From contig CAMVDP010000003.1 of the NCBI GenBank assembly GCA_947166275.1, forward strand, positions 1-64,000: a DNA stretch of 64,000 nt, written 5' to 3'. The DNA is from an uncultured Clostridia bacterium (GTDB lineage: Bacteria > Bacillota > Clostridia > Oscillospirales > Ruminococcaceae). Below the pieces are notes generated by a model. The model worked only from the letters and a program-made list of their open reading frames with translations, was not told the DNA's origin and made no database searches. This document shows, one piece after another, positions 40,845-50,157 of this stretch (positions are counted from its first letter, which is position 1; each line of letters begins with the position of its first letter). A program made the translations under genes and the position numbers.

Positions 40845-41723
40845 TCAGCCCTTAACGCTTCCGAGCGTTACACCGCCGATGATGAACTTTGAAAGGAAGA
40901 GATATACAATTACAACAGGAACGATAGCGAGAAGGATTATCATGTAGACCTCACCCATATCGCCTGCTTGAGAGTTGATACGAGAGCGGACGATTGAGAG
41001 CATGATAGGAAGTGTGTACATTTCTTTCTTATCAAGGATAAGAGCGGGTGTAAAGAAGTTGTTCCACGAAGCAACGAATGCGAAGATCATCTGAACTGCA
41101 AGAGCAGGCTTAAGGATAGGCATGCAGATGAAGTTGTAGGTCTTGAATTCATTGGAGCCGTCAACACGTGCAGCTTCTACTATTTCGAGCGGGAGAGTAC
41201 TGTCGATGTACTGCTTCATGTAGAAATAAGTGGAGGGAGCTGCGATAGCCGGTATGATAAGCGGCCAGTATGTATTGGTAAGGTGGAGTGTGTTTACGAG
41301 CTGAACGAAACCGAGTGCAGAGACCTGAGTCGGGATCATCATAATAAGGATGATGCCCTTGTGAATGAGATTCTTGCCCTTGAAGTCGTAAACGCATACG
41401 CCGTAAGCGGTCATAGCGGAGAAATACGAGGTGAGTATGCAGGTGAAAGCAGCTACGATAAAGCTGTTGAGCATACCCTGCGGGAGGAAGAAGATACTCT
41501 GGTCATTCCACGCGGTAACGAGGTTATCGAAGAAATGTTCCTTGGGAAGCATCTCAAAGCCAGCCTGGAGCTGTGCGTTACTTCTCGAGGAGTTGATGAT
41601 AAGGAGGTAGAATGAGAATAAGCTGAGAAGTGTTACAAATATAAGGAAAATATAGGATACGAGTCTGGAGATAAAGAGTGAAGTCTTATTACCTTTATCT
41701 ATGTATTCCATTCTGCTGGGCAT
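40845..41723 (-). CDS. Carbohydrate ABC transporter permease (MalG type)
   Basis: 292 residues with six membrane helices. The EAA loop contacting the ATPase is EAARVDGSNEFKTYNFICMP. Other family text is MMIPTQVSALGFVQLVNTLH and FAFVASWNNFFTPALILDKK. It forms the channel with the MalF-like partner; the two genes share one base (stop/start). No ATPase gene is nearby, so a shared MsmK/UgpC-like ATPase elsewhere is expected. Confidence 0.92.
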   Translation of the reverse strand: MPSRMEYIDKGNKTSLFISRLVSYIFLIFVTLLSLFSFYLLIINSSRSNAQLQAGFEMLPKEHFFDNLVTAWNDQSIFFLPQGMLNSFIVAAFTCILTSYFSAMTAYGVCVYDFKGKNLIHKGIILIMMIPTQVSALGFVQLVNTLHLTNTYWPLIIPAIAAPSTYFYMKQYIDSTLPLEIVEAARVDGSNEFKTYNFICMPILKPALAVQMIFAFVASWNNFFTPALILDKKEMYTLPIMLSIVRSRINSQAGDMGEVYMIILLAIVPVVIVYLFLSKFIIGGVTLGSVKG

Positions 41724-42688
41724 TACTTCTTACCTCCTTTTTTCTTCTTATCCTTCTTGGGTTCAGTGGATCTGAAGACTGCGAAGCTGAGAGCGCCTGT
41801 TACAACGAACAGGAAGAAGGAATAAGCACCTGCCATACCATAGTTCTTACTCAAACCGATGTAACCGTTGAGCGCCATAACAAGAGTCTTTGTAGTGTTG
41901 CTCGGGTTACCCTTACCGGATGTGATGATCTGCGGTACGTCGAACATCTGGAGGCCGCCTATGAGGGCAGTTATGACAACATAGATTATGATAGGCATGA
42001 GAAGCGGGATGGTGATCTTGAAGAATACCTGCGAGGAGTTAGCGCCGTCGATCGCGGCAGCCTCGAACAGGCTCTGATCAATACCCATGATACCTGCCAT
42101 AAGGAGAATAGTGGTATTACCGAACCACATAAGGAAGTTGATGAATGCAACGATGCTTCTTGCCGACCAGGTCTGGTCAAAGAACAGGAAGGCCTGACCG
42201 CCGTTGGCTGTAATTATCTGGTTGATAGGGCCGACAGCAGAGAAGATCTGGAAGAACAGCATTGCGAACGCCGATGCCATTATCAGGTTCGGCATATAAA
42301 TTACGGTCTTGAAAAATCCCTGTCCCTTGATCTTCATTCTTTCACTCGTAAAAATAACCGCGAGGAGAAGAGCGAATACGATCTGCGGAACAGCGCCCAT
42401 TACCCACATGATCATCGTGTTACCGGTATAGCTGAATATTTCCATCTTACCGTCGGACGAACGGGGGGTGAAAAGGGTCACGAAGTTATCAAGACCTACA
42501 AAATTGGGTCCGATCTGTTTAAGACCGTCCATATAATTTTCGAAAAGTGCGTTATAAAAAGTAGAAAGCAGCGGCAGAAGCGAGCAAGTCAGATAGACAA
42601 GAATAAACGGCGCGATGAAGAAATATCCCCAACCCGCGTAGCTTATTGACTTATGCTTTACCGAAGCAGCTTGTGTTGTCGAACTCAT
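41723..42688 (-). CDS. Carbohydrate ABC transporter permease (MalF/UgpA type)
   Basis: 321 residues with six membrane helices and a Lys-rich C-terminus. The EAA loop is EAAAIDGANSSQVFFKITIP; YFFIAPFILVYLTCSLLPLL and LFENYMDGLKQIGPNFVGLD are typical of the N-terminus. It follows the binding-protein gene after a 99-base gap holding a hairpin. Confidence 0.92.
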   Translation of the reverse strand: MSSTTQAASVKHKSISYAGWGYFFIAPFILVYLTCSLLPLLSTFYNALFENYMDGLKQIGPNFVGLDNFVTLFTPRSSDGKMEIFSYTGNTMIMWVMGAVPQIVFALLLAVIFTSERMKIKGQGFFKTVIYMPNLIMASAFAMLFFQIFSAVGPINQIITANGGQAFLFFDQTWSARSIVAFINFLMWFGNTTILLMAGIMGIDQSLFEAAAIDGANSSQVFFKITIPLLMPIIIYVVITALIGGLQMFDVPQIITSGKGNPSNTTKTLVMALNGYIGLSKNYGMAGAYSFFLFVVTGALSFAVFRSTEPKKDKKKKGGKK

Positions 42689-42725
42689 AAGCCGTTATCC
42701 TCTCATAATTTTTAGTTTGATTTAA

Positions 42726-42752
42726 GGGCGAAGCAAGTAGCTTGCCTCGCCC
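42726..42752 (-). other. Intercistronic hairpin between binding protein and permeases
   Basis: GGGCGAAGCAAG-TAG-CTTGCCTCGCCC, 12-bp stem with one mismatch and no U-run. Hairpins here commonly stabilise the upstream mRNA so that the binding protein is made in excess over the permeases. Confidence 0.65.
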
Positions 42753-42787
42753 CCAAAATCAGCAATTATTAAGTTCTGTAAGATAAC

Positions 42788-44218
42788 TTACGGAGTCTGA
42801 ACTGCAGGATACTTCTCGTTGATGTAGCTGTAGAAGTCAGCAAGGGAAGCTTCCTTAGTTGTTGTGCCGTTGATGTAGGTCTTGATGTAGTTCTGGTAAC
42901 CTTCGTTGCAAGCCTGATCGTAGATTGTAGCGTTCTCCCACTTGATGGAGTCAGTCATGCCGCAGAATACTGCAGTAGCGTTCTGGCCGCCGAGGAAGTC
43001 AACACCGAAGGAAGGATCGGTTGCGAACTTTTCGTTAACCTTCTTGTTGTTTGTGAACTGGCCTTCGTTAACGATGAGGTTCTCACAAACGCTCTCGTCC
43101 TCTGTGAATGCCTTCATAACCTTAGCAACGAGGTCGCCGTTGTCGGTGCCTGTAGCTGCGAGGATCCATGTACCACCCCAGAAGTGACCCTGCGGTCCCT
43201 TGCAGATAGCCCAGTCACCGAATGTACCGTTGTCGGGATCCTGTGCATTGCCCATGCAGAAGTTGAAGTACCAAGCAGGACCGAAGAAGCACATTGTCTT
43301 ACCTGTTGCGAACATTTCGTTGTTCTTAGCCTCATCCCAGATGCCAGGGCATGTGTCGATGATGTAGCCATTGTCATAGTAGGACTTAGCCTGCTCTGTC
43401 CACTGATCGATAACAGCGGGCATTGTGAGCTGACCACCGGTTACCCAAGCGCCGTCAGCGTTGTTGGAGAATACACGGTATGTTTCAGCGAAGGAAGCGT
43501 GCATGTAGTAGCCCTTGTCCTTAGCTGTCTTAGCAACTGCATCGTACTTATCCCAAGAATCGAGAGCAGCCTGAACCTGATCAGGATCATCTGTACCGAG
43601 AACGTCTTTAGCTATAGATCTTCTATAGATAAGAGCGGACGGGCAGCACTGGAAGGAAACGCCCTTGATCTTGCCGTTAGCGTCGGAAGCAGCGGATACT
43701 GTGTACTGGTACTCTGTATCTACCTGGCTAACGCCGATCTGGGAGATATCCATTGTGTAGTCGGAATCTGTGTACTTGAGGATGTAGTCTGCCTCTGCGA
43801 GGAACATATCTACCTTGTCATCAGCGGATGCTGTAGCATTCTTCTGAAGAGCTTCATCAAGTGCGTTCTGGTATGCAAGGTCATCAGAAGGAACGATCGT
43901 CCAAACAACCTTTACACCGTCGAGTGTCTGAGCAGCTGCATCGTAACCGGGCATATACTTCTCGAAGAAGCCCTTGAACTCTTCGTTCCATGCACGGATG
44001 TTAAATGTTGTGCCGCTGTTGTCAACGTCGCTTGCGGGAGCGGGTGCTGCTGTTGTATCAGCTGCCTGTGTGTCTGCCGCTGCTGTTGTTGTTTCAGCGT
44101 TGTTAGCTGCAGCTGTTGTGCCTGCTGCGGCTGTTGTTGTTGCCGGCTGGTTGCCGCATCCTGCTACCGAGAGAATAACTGCGGAAGCGAGGAGTGCGGA
44201 AGCTATTCTTTTCTTCAT
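42788..44218 (-). CDS. Sugar ABC transporter substrate-binding lipoprotein
   Basis: 476 residues. Signal peptide with lipobox LSVAGCG (Cys21), then a Thr/Ala-rich linker of about 45 residues and an extracellular type-I binding fold (TTFNIRAWNEEFKGFFEKYM onward; MFLAEADYILKYTDSDYTMD; FFGPAWYFNFCMGNAQD; GPQGHFWGGTWILAATGTDN). The track starts at TTG 44233, but GGAGGAAAG supports ATG 44218. The sugar is unknown; the many aromatic residues fit an oligosaccharide. The first gene of its operon, with two operator-like sites upstream. Confidence 0.92.
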   Translation of the reverse strand: MKKRIASALLASAVILSVAGCGNQPATTTAAAGTTAAANNAETTTAAADTQAADTTAAPAPASDVDNSGTTFNIRAWNEEFKGFFEKYMPGYDAAAQTLDGVKVVWTIVPSDDLAYQNALDEALQKNATASADDKVDMFLAEADYILKYTDSDYTMDISQIGVSQVDTEYQYTVSAASDANGKIKGVSFQCCPSALIYRRSIAKDVLGTDDPDQVQAALDSWDKYDAVAKTAKDKGYYMHASFAETYRVFSNNADGAWVTGGQLTMPAVIDQWTEQAKSYYDNGYIIDTCPGIWDEAKNNEMFATGKTMCFFGPAWYFNFCMGNAQDPDNGTFGDWAICKGPQGHFWGGTWILAATGTDNGDLVAKVMKAFTEDESVCENLIVNEGQFTNNKKVNEKFATDPSFGVDFLGGQNATAVFCGMTDSIKWENATIYDQACNEGYQNYIKTYINGTTTKEASLADFYSYINEKYPAVQTP

Positions 44219-44317
44219 AGTTCTTTCCTCCAAAAGATTCGGTCATTTAAGACCATTTGTGATTATAAATTACTGTCAGACATATCGCTTAAATTATGTC
44301 CCGTAATTTCATTTGTA

Positions 44318-44346
44318 ACTATACCACAAAATTGACGACTTTGCAA
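44318..44346 (-). promoter_or_regulatory. Sigma-A promoter of the sugar ABC operon
   Basis: Minus strand TTGCAA, 17 bp, TATAGT with extended -10 TGG, about 100 bases before the binding-protein start. Confidence 0.7.
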
Positions 44347-44379
44347 GTCTTTTTTCAAAAATATTTCCGGAGCATTTTC

Positions 44380-44394
44380 GGAAATCGTTTACAG
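44380..44394. promoter_or_regulatory. cre/LacI-family operator-like site 1
   Basis: Minus strand CTGTAAACGATTTCC, close to the TGTAAACG-NTTNCA pattern of CcpA/LacI regulators, 34 bases upstream of the sugar operon -35. Confidence 0.5.
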
Positions 44395-44610
44395 ATAGTA
44401 TAGAATGTGGAATGTTTTGTTGATTTTGACATAACTTCGTCAGGCAGCACGATTTAAAGCACTATAACACTGAAAAAACCGCTTTATAAGCGAATATACA
44501 CAACTTTGTCACATTGCTTTCACCTGTCTTTTTTGCCCTTTTTACACTTGTCTTATAGTGTTTTCAAGGCCGCTATTCGTCAGTTTCAACGAAAAATTTT
44601 ACATCAAAAA

Positions 44611-44624
44611 TGTAAACGTTTACT
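44611..44624. promoter_or_regulatory. cre/LacI-family operator-like site 2
   Basis: TGTAAACGTTTACT contains the central palindrome GTAAACGTTTAC typical of LacI/GalR-family operators. It lies about 230 bases from site 1 and could support looping. Confidence 0.6.
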
Positions 44625-44831
44625 GTGTGAAATTGTACTAATTTGTAATACCTTTGTAACCGCTTTTAGCCTAAATATTAAGCAAAATACAACGCTTCTC
44701 CGGCTAAAATTAGGTAAATATTACTTTAAACTGACTTTTAACCAAGTTTTCAACCGCTTCACATTGTGCAATATCACTGTTTTATAAATAAGCAAAAATG
44801 AAAAAATGTTTAATTTATTTTCGTAAAATGC

Positions 44832-44860
44832 TTGAATTTGAGTTGTAAATATTGTAAAAT
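44832..44860 (+). promoter_or_regulatory. Sigma-A promoter of the purine operon
   Basis: TTGAAT, 17 bp, TAAAAT, leaving a leader of about 125 bases before purE. Confidence 0.55.
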
Positions 44861-44990
44861 AGAAGTGTAATTTTTCAAATTCGGCAATGTAAATGTACAA
44901 CATCTTGTGGAGGGCTCTGATCGGGCTCAAAACATTTTGTATTATATATTAAAATGGTATATGCCATTTATTGCCGGGAAAGGCAGAATT

Positions 44991-45488
44991 ATGAAAAAAG
45001 TAGCGATCATAATGGGAAGCGACAGCGATCTTCCCGTCGTGAGAAAGGCGGCCGAGGCTCTCAAACAGTTCGGAGTGCCGTTCGAGATGCACGTATTTTC
45101 AGCTCATCGTTCACCCGCGGAGGCGTCCGCATTCGCAAAAAGCGCGCGCGGCAACGGCTTCGGAGTTATCATAGGTGCCGCAGGCATGGCTGCTCACCTT
45201 GCGGGCGCGCTCGCTGCGAACACGACGCTTCCCGTTATAGCGCTTCCGGTCAAGGCTAAAGCGCTGGAGGGCATTGATTCGCTGTTATCCTCGGTTATGA
45301 TGCCTCCCGGAGTACCGGTGGCGACAGTCGGGATCGATTGCGCGGCAAACGCGGGCTATCTCGCTGTGCAGATACTTGCCGTTTCGGATGACGATCTTGC
45401 GGCAAAATATGCGGAATTCAAGGAACAGCAGCATCTGAAGAACCTTGAAGCGGACAGAAAAATGCAGGAAACTGTAAAGGAAATATAA
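44991..45488 (+). CDS. purE: N5-carboxyaminoimidazole ribonucleotide mutase (PurE)
   Basis: 165 residues. VAIIMGSDSDLPVVRKAAEA, MHVFSAHRSPAEASAFAKSA and IIGAAGMAAHLAGALAANTT are the PurE active-site strings. GIDSLLSSVMMPPGVPVATV completes it. It rearranges N5-CAIR to CAIR (class I) if a PurK exists; no purK is in this cluster. The track begins at 44907, but GGGAAAGG before ATG 44991 and the protein start KKVAIIMGSDSD fix the start there. First gene of the purine operon. Confidence 0.94.
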   Translation: MKKVAIIMGSDSDLPVVRKAAEALKQFGVPFEMHVFSAHRSPAEASAFAKSARGNGFGVIIGAAGMAAHLAGALAANTTLPVIALPVKAKALEGIDSLLSSVMMPPGVPVATVGIDCAANAGYLAVQILAVSDDDLAAKYAEFKEQQHLKNLEADRKMQETVKEI

Positions 45489-45506
45489 ACAGAAAGGACA
45501 ACTATC

Positions 45507-46214
45507 ATGGAAAAGAAAGAACAGCTCTACGAAGGAAAAGCAAAGAAGGTATTCGCGACGGACGACCCCGACCTCGTGATCGTTTCGTACAAGGACGACG
45601 CTACAGCGTTCAACGGACTCAAGAAAGGTACCATTGAGGGCAAGGGCGTCATCAACAATAAGATGACAAACTATATGTTCAAGCTTCTCGAAAAGGAAGG
45701 CGTGCCCACTCACCTCGTTGAGGAGCTCTCTGACCGCGAGACTCTTGTCAAGAAGGTCGAGATAGTACAGCTCGAAGTCATCATAAGAAACGTAGCTGCC
45801 GGCAGCTTCTCGAAGCGCATGGGTGTTGAGGAGGGCAAGGCTCTGCTCACTCCTATCCTCGAATACAGCTACAAGAACGATGACCTCGGCGACCCGTTCA
45901 TCAACAGCTACTACGCACTTGCGCTGGGTATTGCGACCAAGGAAGAGCTCGACACGATAGCAAAGTACGCATTCAAGGTCAACGAGTTCATGCTCAAGTA
46001 TTTCAAGGAGATCGGCATCGATCTCATCGACTTCAAGATCGAATTCGGTCGCTTCAAGGGACAGATCCTACTTGCTGACGAGATATCCCCCGACACCTGC
46101 CGCTTCTGGGATTCTAAGACCCACGAAAAGCTCGACAAGGATCGCTTTCGCAGAGACATGGGCGGCGTTGAGGACGCTTACAAGGAAATAAGAAGAAGAA
46201 TTTTCGGCGAATAA
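45507..46214 (+). CDS. purC: SAICAR synthetase (PurC)
   Basis: 235 residues. [57 protein letters not shown] and [20 protein letters not shown] are PurC hallmarks. It joins CAIR with aspartate using ATP. It lies 18 bases after purE with AGAAAGGA. Confidence 0.96.
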   Translation: MEKKEQLYEGKAKKVFATDDPDLVIVSYKDDATAFNGLKKGTIEGKGVINNKMTNYMFKLLEKEGVPTHLVEELSDRETLVKKVEIVQLEVIIRNVAAGSFSKRMGVEEGKALLTPILEYSYKNDDLGDPFINSYYALALGIATKEELDTIAKYAFKVNEFMLKYFKEIGIDLIDFKIEFGRFKGQILLADEISPDTCRFWDSKTHEKLDKDRFRRDMGGVEDAYKEIRRRIFGE

Positions 46215-46240
46215 GCCGCGATACGAAAGGTTGGTAAACT

Positions 46241-47662
46241 ATGGGCGGTTTTTTCGGCGCGATCTCGCATAACGACTGTATTTCCGACGTTTTCTTCGGC
46301 ACCGACTACCACTCACACCTCGGCACAAGACGCGGAGGTATGGCGGCATACGACCCCGAAATTGGCTTCCAGAGAAGCATTCACAGCATTGAAAACTCAC
46401 CGTTCAGAACAAAATTCGAGAACGACGCGGCAAATATGCGTGGCAAGCTTTGCATAGGCTGCATAAGTGATTCGGATCCTCAGCCGATACTCGTTACATC
46501 CAAACTCGGACTGTACGCGATATGCAATGTCGGCATTATAAACAATGCGCAGGAGCTTTATGAGGAGCTTCTTGGAAACGGCTGTGCGAACTTCGAGTCA
46601 ATGACCAGCGGCAACATCAATTCAAGCGCGCTGATCGGCGCTCTCATCGCGCAGAAGGACAGCTTCACTGAAGGCGTAAAATACGCGCAGGAGAAGATCG
46701 AAGGCACGCTCACGCTCATCATAATGACCCGCGACTGCATCATCGCGTCAAGGGACAAGCGCGGACGGCTTCCTATCATAATAGGAAAGCGCAGTGACGG
46801 CTACTGTCTCTCGTTTGAGTCCTTCGCATATCAGAAGCTCGGCTACAACACCTGTAAGGAGCTTCGTGCAGGCGAGATAGTAAAGCTCACCGCGGACGGC
46901 TGCGAGACGCTTTGCGAGGGCTCGGAGGACATGAATATATGCACGTTCCTGTGGACATATTACGGCTATCCGAATGCCGTGTATGAGGGAGTGAACGTCG
47001 AAGCAATGCGCGCCCGCAACGGCGAGATAATGGCGGAAACGGACATCAGGAACGGGCGGCTTCCCGATGTGGACTACGTCTGCGGCGTACCGGATTCCGG
47101 TATACCTCACGCGATAGGCTACGCCAACAAGAGCGGCATACCGTTCGCGAGACCGTTCATCAAGTACACTCCCACATGGCCGAGAAGCTTCATGCCGCAG
47201 AATCAGGCTATGCGAAACAAGGTCGCGAAGATGAAGCTTATCCCCGTGCATGAGCTGATCGAGGGCAAGAAGCTGCTGTTCGTGGACGACAGTATAGTAC
47301 GCGGCACGCAGATGCGCGAGACTGTGGAGTTCCTCTATGAGAACGGCGCAAAAGAAGTGCATATGCGCTCCGCCTGCCCGCCTATCATGTTCGGCTGCAA
47401 GTACCTGAATTTCTCCCGCAGCAACTCCGAGCTTGACCTGATAGCTCGTCAGATAATTCAGGAAAAGGAAGGCGCTGACGGCATAAAATACATATCCGAG
47501 TACAGCGATTCCTCCACAGAGCGCGGCAAGTGCCTGCGTGACGAGATATGCAAGCGCCTGAAGCTCACCTCGCTCGAATTTCAGTCGCTGCCCGGAACGG
47601 TAAGAGCCGTCGGGCTTCCCGAGTGCAAGCTCTGCACATACTGTTGGAACGGAAAAGAATGA
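46241..47662 (+). CDS. Amidophosphoribosyltransferase-like PurF without N-terminal Cys nucleophile
   Basis: 473 residues. The N-terminal glutamine amidotransferase fold is present (HLGTRRGGMAAYDPEIGF), but the protein begins MGGFFGAISHND where normal PurF exposes a catalytic Cys (CGVFGI). There is no upstream propeptide with Cys. The PRPP domain is intact: LLFVDDSIVRGTQMRETVEF and SACPPIMFGCKYLNFSRSN. Cysteines near the end (CKLCTYCW) resemble the Fe-S ligands of Bacillus PurF. It may make phosphoribosylamine from free ammonia or a partner glutaminase, or be a regulatory paralogue. A second, canonical PurF elsewhere cannot be excluded. Confidence 0.85.
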   Translation: MGGFFGAISHNDCISDVFFGTDYHSHLGTRRGGMAAYDPEIGFQRSIHSIENSPFRTKFENDAANMRGKLCIGCISDSDPQPILVTSKLGLYAICNVGIINNAQELYEELLGNGCANFESMTSGNINSSALIGALIAQKDSFTEGVKYAQEKIEGTLTLIIMTRDCIIASRDKRGRLPIIIGKRSDGYCLSFESFAYQKLGYNTCKELRAGEIVKLTADGCETLCEGSEDMNICTFLWTYYGYPNAVYEGVNVEAMRARNGEIMAETDIRNGRLPDVDYVCGVPDSGIPHAIGYANKSGIPFARPFIKYTPTWPRSFMPQNQAMRNKVAKMKLIPVHELIEGKKLLFVDDSIVRGTQMRETVEFLYENGAKEVHMRSACPPIMFGCKYLNFSRSNSELDLIARQIIQEKEGADGIKYISEYSDSSTERGKCLRDEICKRLKLTSLEFQSLPGTVRAVGLPECKLCTYCWNGKE

Positions 47663-47689
47663 CCGGAGTTACCGGGAAAGGAAAACAAT

Positions 47690-48727
47690 ATGAAAGACAG
47701 CCATTCCGAAAGCTACAAAGCCGCGGGTGTTGACGTTACCGCGGGCTACGAGGCGGTGCGCCTCATGAAGGAGCATGTCGAGCGTACCCGCATAAAAGGC
47801 GCTATCGACAGTATAGGCGGCTTCGGCGGCCTTTTCGAGCTCGACCCGAAGGAATACGACGATCCGGTCCTCGTATCCGGCACGGACGGTGTCGGCACGA
47901 AGATCAAGCTCGCGTTTCTGCTGGACAAGCATGATACCATAGGCATCGACGCGGTGGCGATGTGCGTGAACGATATAGTCTGCTGCGGTGCGAAGCCGCT
48001 GTTCTTCCTTGATTACATCGCGTGCGGAAAGAATGAGCCCGCAAAGATAGCTTCGATAGTCAAGGGTATCGCAGACGGCTGTGTTGAGTCTGGCTGCGCG
48101 TTGATAGGCGGAGAGACTGCCGAGCACCCGGGACTCATGCCCGAGGACGAGTACGATGTCGGCGGCTTTTCGGTAGGTATCGTGAGCAAGAAGGCTATCA
48201 TAGACGGCTCGAAGGTGGGCATCGGTGACGCTGTCATCGGTCTTGCCTCATCGGGAGTACATTCCAACGGCTTTTCGCTGGTGCGCAAGGTGTTCGGCAT
48301 CGACAAGCGCGAGGTGCTCGATGAAAAGCTCCCGGACGGCAGAACACTGGGCGAAGCTCTGCTCACACCCACGAAGCTTTATGTGAAGCCTGTGCTCGAC
48401 CTTATCAGCAAGGTCGAAGTAAAGGCGATAAGCCATATCACGGGCGGCGGCTTCTATGAGAATATCCCGCGCTCGATACCTGACGGCTTCACAGCGGTCA
48501 TCGACAAGGGTAGCTGGGAGGTGCCGTACATCTTCAAGCTCCTGCAGGAGCGCGGCGGCATTGACGAGCACGACATGTTCAACACGTTCAACATGGGCAT
48601 CGGAATGTCGATAGTCGTTCCCGCGAGCGACGCTGACAAGGCGCTCAAGGTACTTGCTGACAACGGCTGCAAGGCATATAAGATAGGCGTTATCGACAAG
48701 ACCGACAAGGCAATTGTAATTAAGTAA
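47690..48727 (+). CDS. purM: AIR synthetase (PurM)
   Basis: 345 residues. [60 protein letters not shown] and [19 protein letters not shown] are the PurM signature. It closes FGAM to AIR. GGGAAAGG precedes the start; 27 bases separate it from the PurF-like gene. Confidence 0.96.
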   Translation: MKDSHSESYKAAGVDVTAGYEAVRLMKEHVERTRIKGAIDSIGGFGGLFELDPKEYDDPVLVSGTDGVGTKIKLAFLLDKHDTIGIDAVAMCVNDIVCCGAKPLFFLDYIACGKNEPAKIASIVKGIADGCVESGCALIGGETAEHPGLMPEDEYDVGGFSVGIVSKKAIIDGSKVGIGDAVIGLASSGVHSNGFSLVRKVFGIDKREVLDEKLPDGRTLGEALLTPTKLYVKPVLDLISKVEVKAISHITGGGFYENIPRSIPDGFTAVIDKGSWEVPYIFKLLQERGGIDEHDMFNTFNMGIGMSIVVPASDADKALKVLADNGCKAYKIGVIDKTDKAIVIK

Positions 48728-48786
48728 CTACAAGGGCGCTGCTCCGCAGCAGGGGCGGCGCCCGAAATATCCGTAAGGAGATCGGC

Positions 48787-49413
48787 ATGAAGAATATAAC
48801 CGTACTTGTATCGGGCGGCGGTACTAACCTGCAGGCTCTGATAGACGCGCAGAAGCGCGATGAACTCGGCTGCGGCAGCATCACCTGTGTGATATCGTCG
48901 AAGCCAGACGCGTACGCACTGAAACGAGCGAAGGACAACTTCATACGCACACGGGTGATTGAAAGAAAGGCATACCCCGACATCACCTCGTACAGCAAGG
49001 CAATGGTGGAAGCGCTAAAGGAATCAGAAGCCGACCTTGTTGTGTATGCCGGGTTTATGACGATACTTGACGAACAGGTGTGCAGAGCGTACCCGTACAA
49101 GATGATAAACGTTCACCCGGCACTTATCCCGTCGTTCTGCGGGAAAGGGTACTATGGGCTCCGGGTGCATGAAGAGGCGCTCAAAAAGGGTGTGAAGCTC
49201 ACCGGCGCGACTGTGCATTTCGTGACGGAGGAATGTGACGGCGGCCCGATAATACTTCAGAAGGCGGTCGAGGTACAGAATGACGACACGCCGGAAGTAT
49301 TGCAGAAACGCGTAATGGAGCAGGCGGAGCGGAAGATACTGCCTGAAGCGGTACGGCTCTTCTGCGACGGTAAAATAAAGGTAGAAAACGGCATAGCAAC
49401 AGTAGAAAGGTAA
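48787..49413 (+). CDS. purN: GAR formyltransferase (PurN)
   Basis: 208 residues. ITVLVSGGGTNLQALIDAQ, YAGFMTILDEQVCRAYPYKM, NVHPALIPSFCGKGYYG and GATVHFVTEECDGGPIILQK are PurN motifs; Asn, His and Asp of the catalytic set are visible. It formylates GAR with 10-formyl-THF. The 59-base gap from purM includes a short GC-rich GGGCGCTGCTCCGCAGCAGG-type fold. Confidence 0.95.
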   Translation: MKNITVLVSGGGTNLQALIDAQKRDELGCGSITCVISSKPDAYALKRAKDNFIRTRVIERKAYPDITSYSKAMVEALKESEADLVVYAGFMTILDEQVCRAYPYKMINVHPALIPSFCGKGYYGLRVHEEALKKGVKLTGATVHFVTEECDGGPIILQKAVEVQNDDTPEVLQKRVMEQAERKILPEAVRLFCDGKIKVENGIATVER

Positions 49414-49420
49414 GGGTAAT

Positions 49421-50137
49421 ATGGAACTTATAACTATCGAAAAAGAACTGAACAGCCTCGAATATCACGGCAGGGGAATAATCCTCGGCAAGTCACCCGA
49501 CGGCAGGAACGCAGTCATCGCGTACTTCATCATGGGCAGGAGCGAGAACAGCCGCAACCGCGTATTCGTAGAGGATGGTATGGGCATACGCACACAGGCG
49601 TTCGACCCGTCGAAGATGACCGATCCGCACCTCATTATCTACGCGCCTGTCAAGGTGCTCGGCACGAAAACCATAGTAACGAACGGCGATCAGACCGATA
49701 CCATATATGAGCAGATGGACAAGCAGCAGACTTTCGAGCAGTCCCTGCGCTTCCGTGAGTTCGAGGACGACAAGCCGAACTTCACACCCCGTATCTCCGG
49801 TATAGTTCACGCCGACGGCGGCAACATGAACTACGCTATGCACATCATAAAGAGCCTTGACGGCGATCCGGAGTGCACGGTGCGCAACACATTCGCGTAC
49901 AGCTGCCCCAAGAGCGGCGAAGGACGCTTCATACACACATATAAGGGCGCAGGCGACCCGCTGCCGAGCTTTGAGGGCGAGCCCAAGAGAGTCATCATCC
50001 CCGACCTGTCGCTGGACGACTTCACAAAGCTTGTCTGGGATAACCTCAACAAGGACAACAAGGTGTCGCTGTTTACCCGCTACATCGACATCGATACAGG
50101 CAGATTCGATTCACGCATAGTAAACAAGAATGTTTAA
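49421..50137 (+). CDS. purO: IMP cyclohydrolase, PurO type
   Basis: 238 residues. YHGRGIILGKSPDGRNAVIA, YFIMGRSENSRNRVFVED, MTDPHLIIYAPVKVLGT and TPRISGIVHADGGNMNYAMH match the IMP cyclohydrolase family first known in archaea and also found in Clostridia. It closes FAICAR to IMP, replacing the N-terminal half of bifunctional PurH. Seven bases separate it from purN. Partner of the next gene. Confidence 0.9.
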   Translation: MELITIEKELNSLEYHGRGIILGKSPDGRNAVIAYFIMGRSENSRNRVFVEDGMGIRTQAFDPSKMTDPHLIIYAPVKVLGTKTIVTNGDQTDTIYEQMDKQQTFEQSLRFREFEDDKPNFTPRISGIVHADGGNMNYAMHIIKSLDGDPECTVRNTFAYSCPKSGEGRFIHTYKGAGDPLPSFEGEPKRVIIPDLSLDDFTKLVWDNLNKDNKVSLFTRYIDIDTGRFDSRIVNKNV

Positions 50138-50157
50138 AGCTACGGAGGTATAACAAT

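Larger units (their letters stand above)
44219..44990. other. AT-rich divergent intergenic region (about 770 bp)
   Basis: Divides the minus-strand sugar operon from the purine operon. It holds both promoters (44318-44346 and 44832-44860) and two cre/LacI-like operators. The ORF-track reading 44506-44787 has no ribosome binding site and AT-driven composition, so I do not accept it. The purE leader (about 44867-44990) shows a direct repeat of GGGCTC but no purine riboswitch signature that I can see. Confidence 0.6.

Noticed and set aside
41678-42649. 323-codon plus-strand ORF
   Set aside because: Antisense to the MalF-type permease; highly charged composition with no family pattern.
43184-44335. 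383-codon plus-strand ORF, cysteine-rich
   Set aside because: It is the antisense shadow of the sugar-binding lipoprotein gene; codons mirror that gene and there is no ribosome binding site.
44506-44787. 93-codon ORF in the long intergenic region
   Set aside because: AT-driven composition, no ribosome binding site, and it overlaps an operator-like palindrome.
44867-44990. Purine riboswitch in the purE leader
   Set aside because: I see no three-way junction or conserved core of the guanine/adenine aptamer, only a GGGCTC direct repeat.
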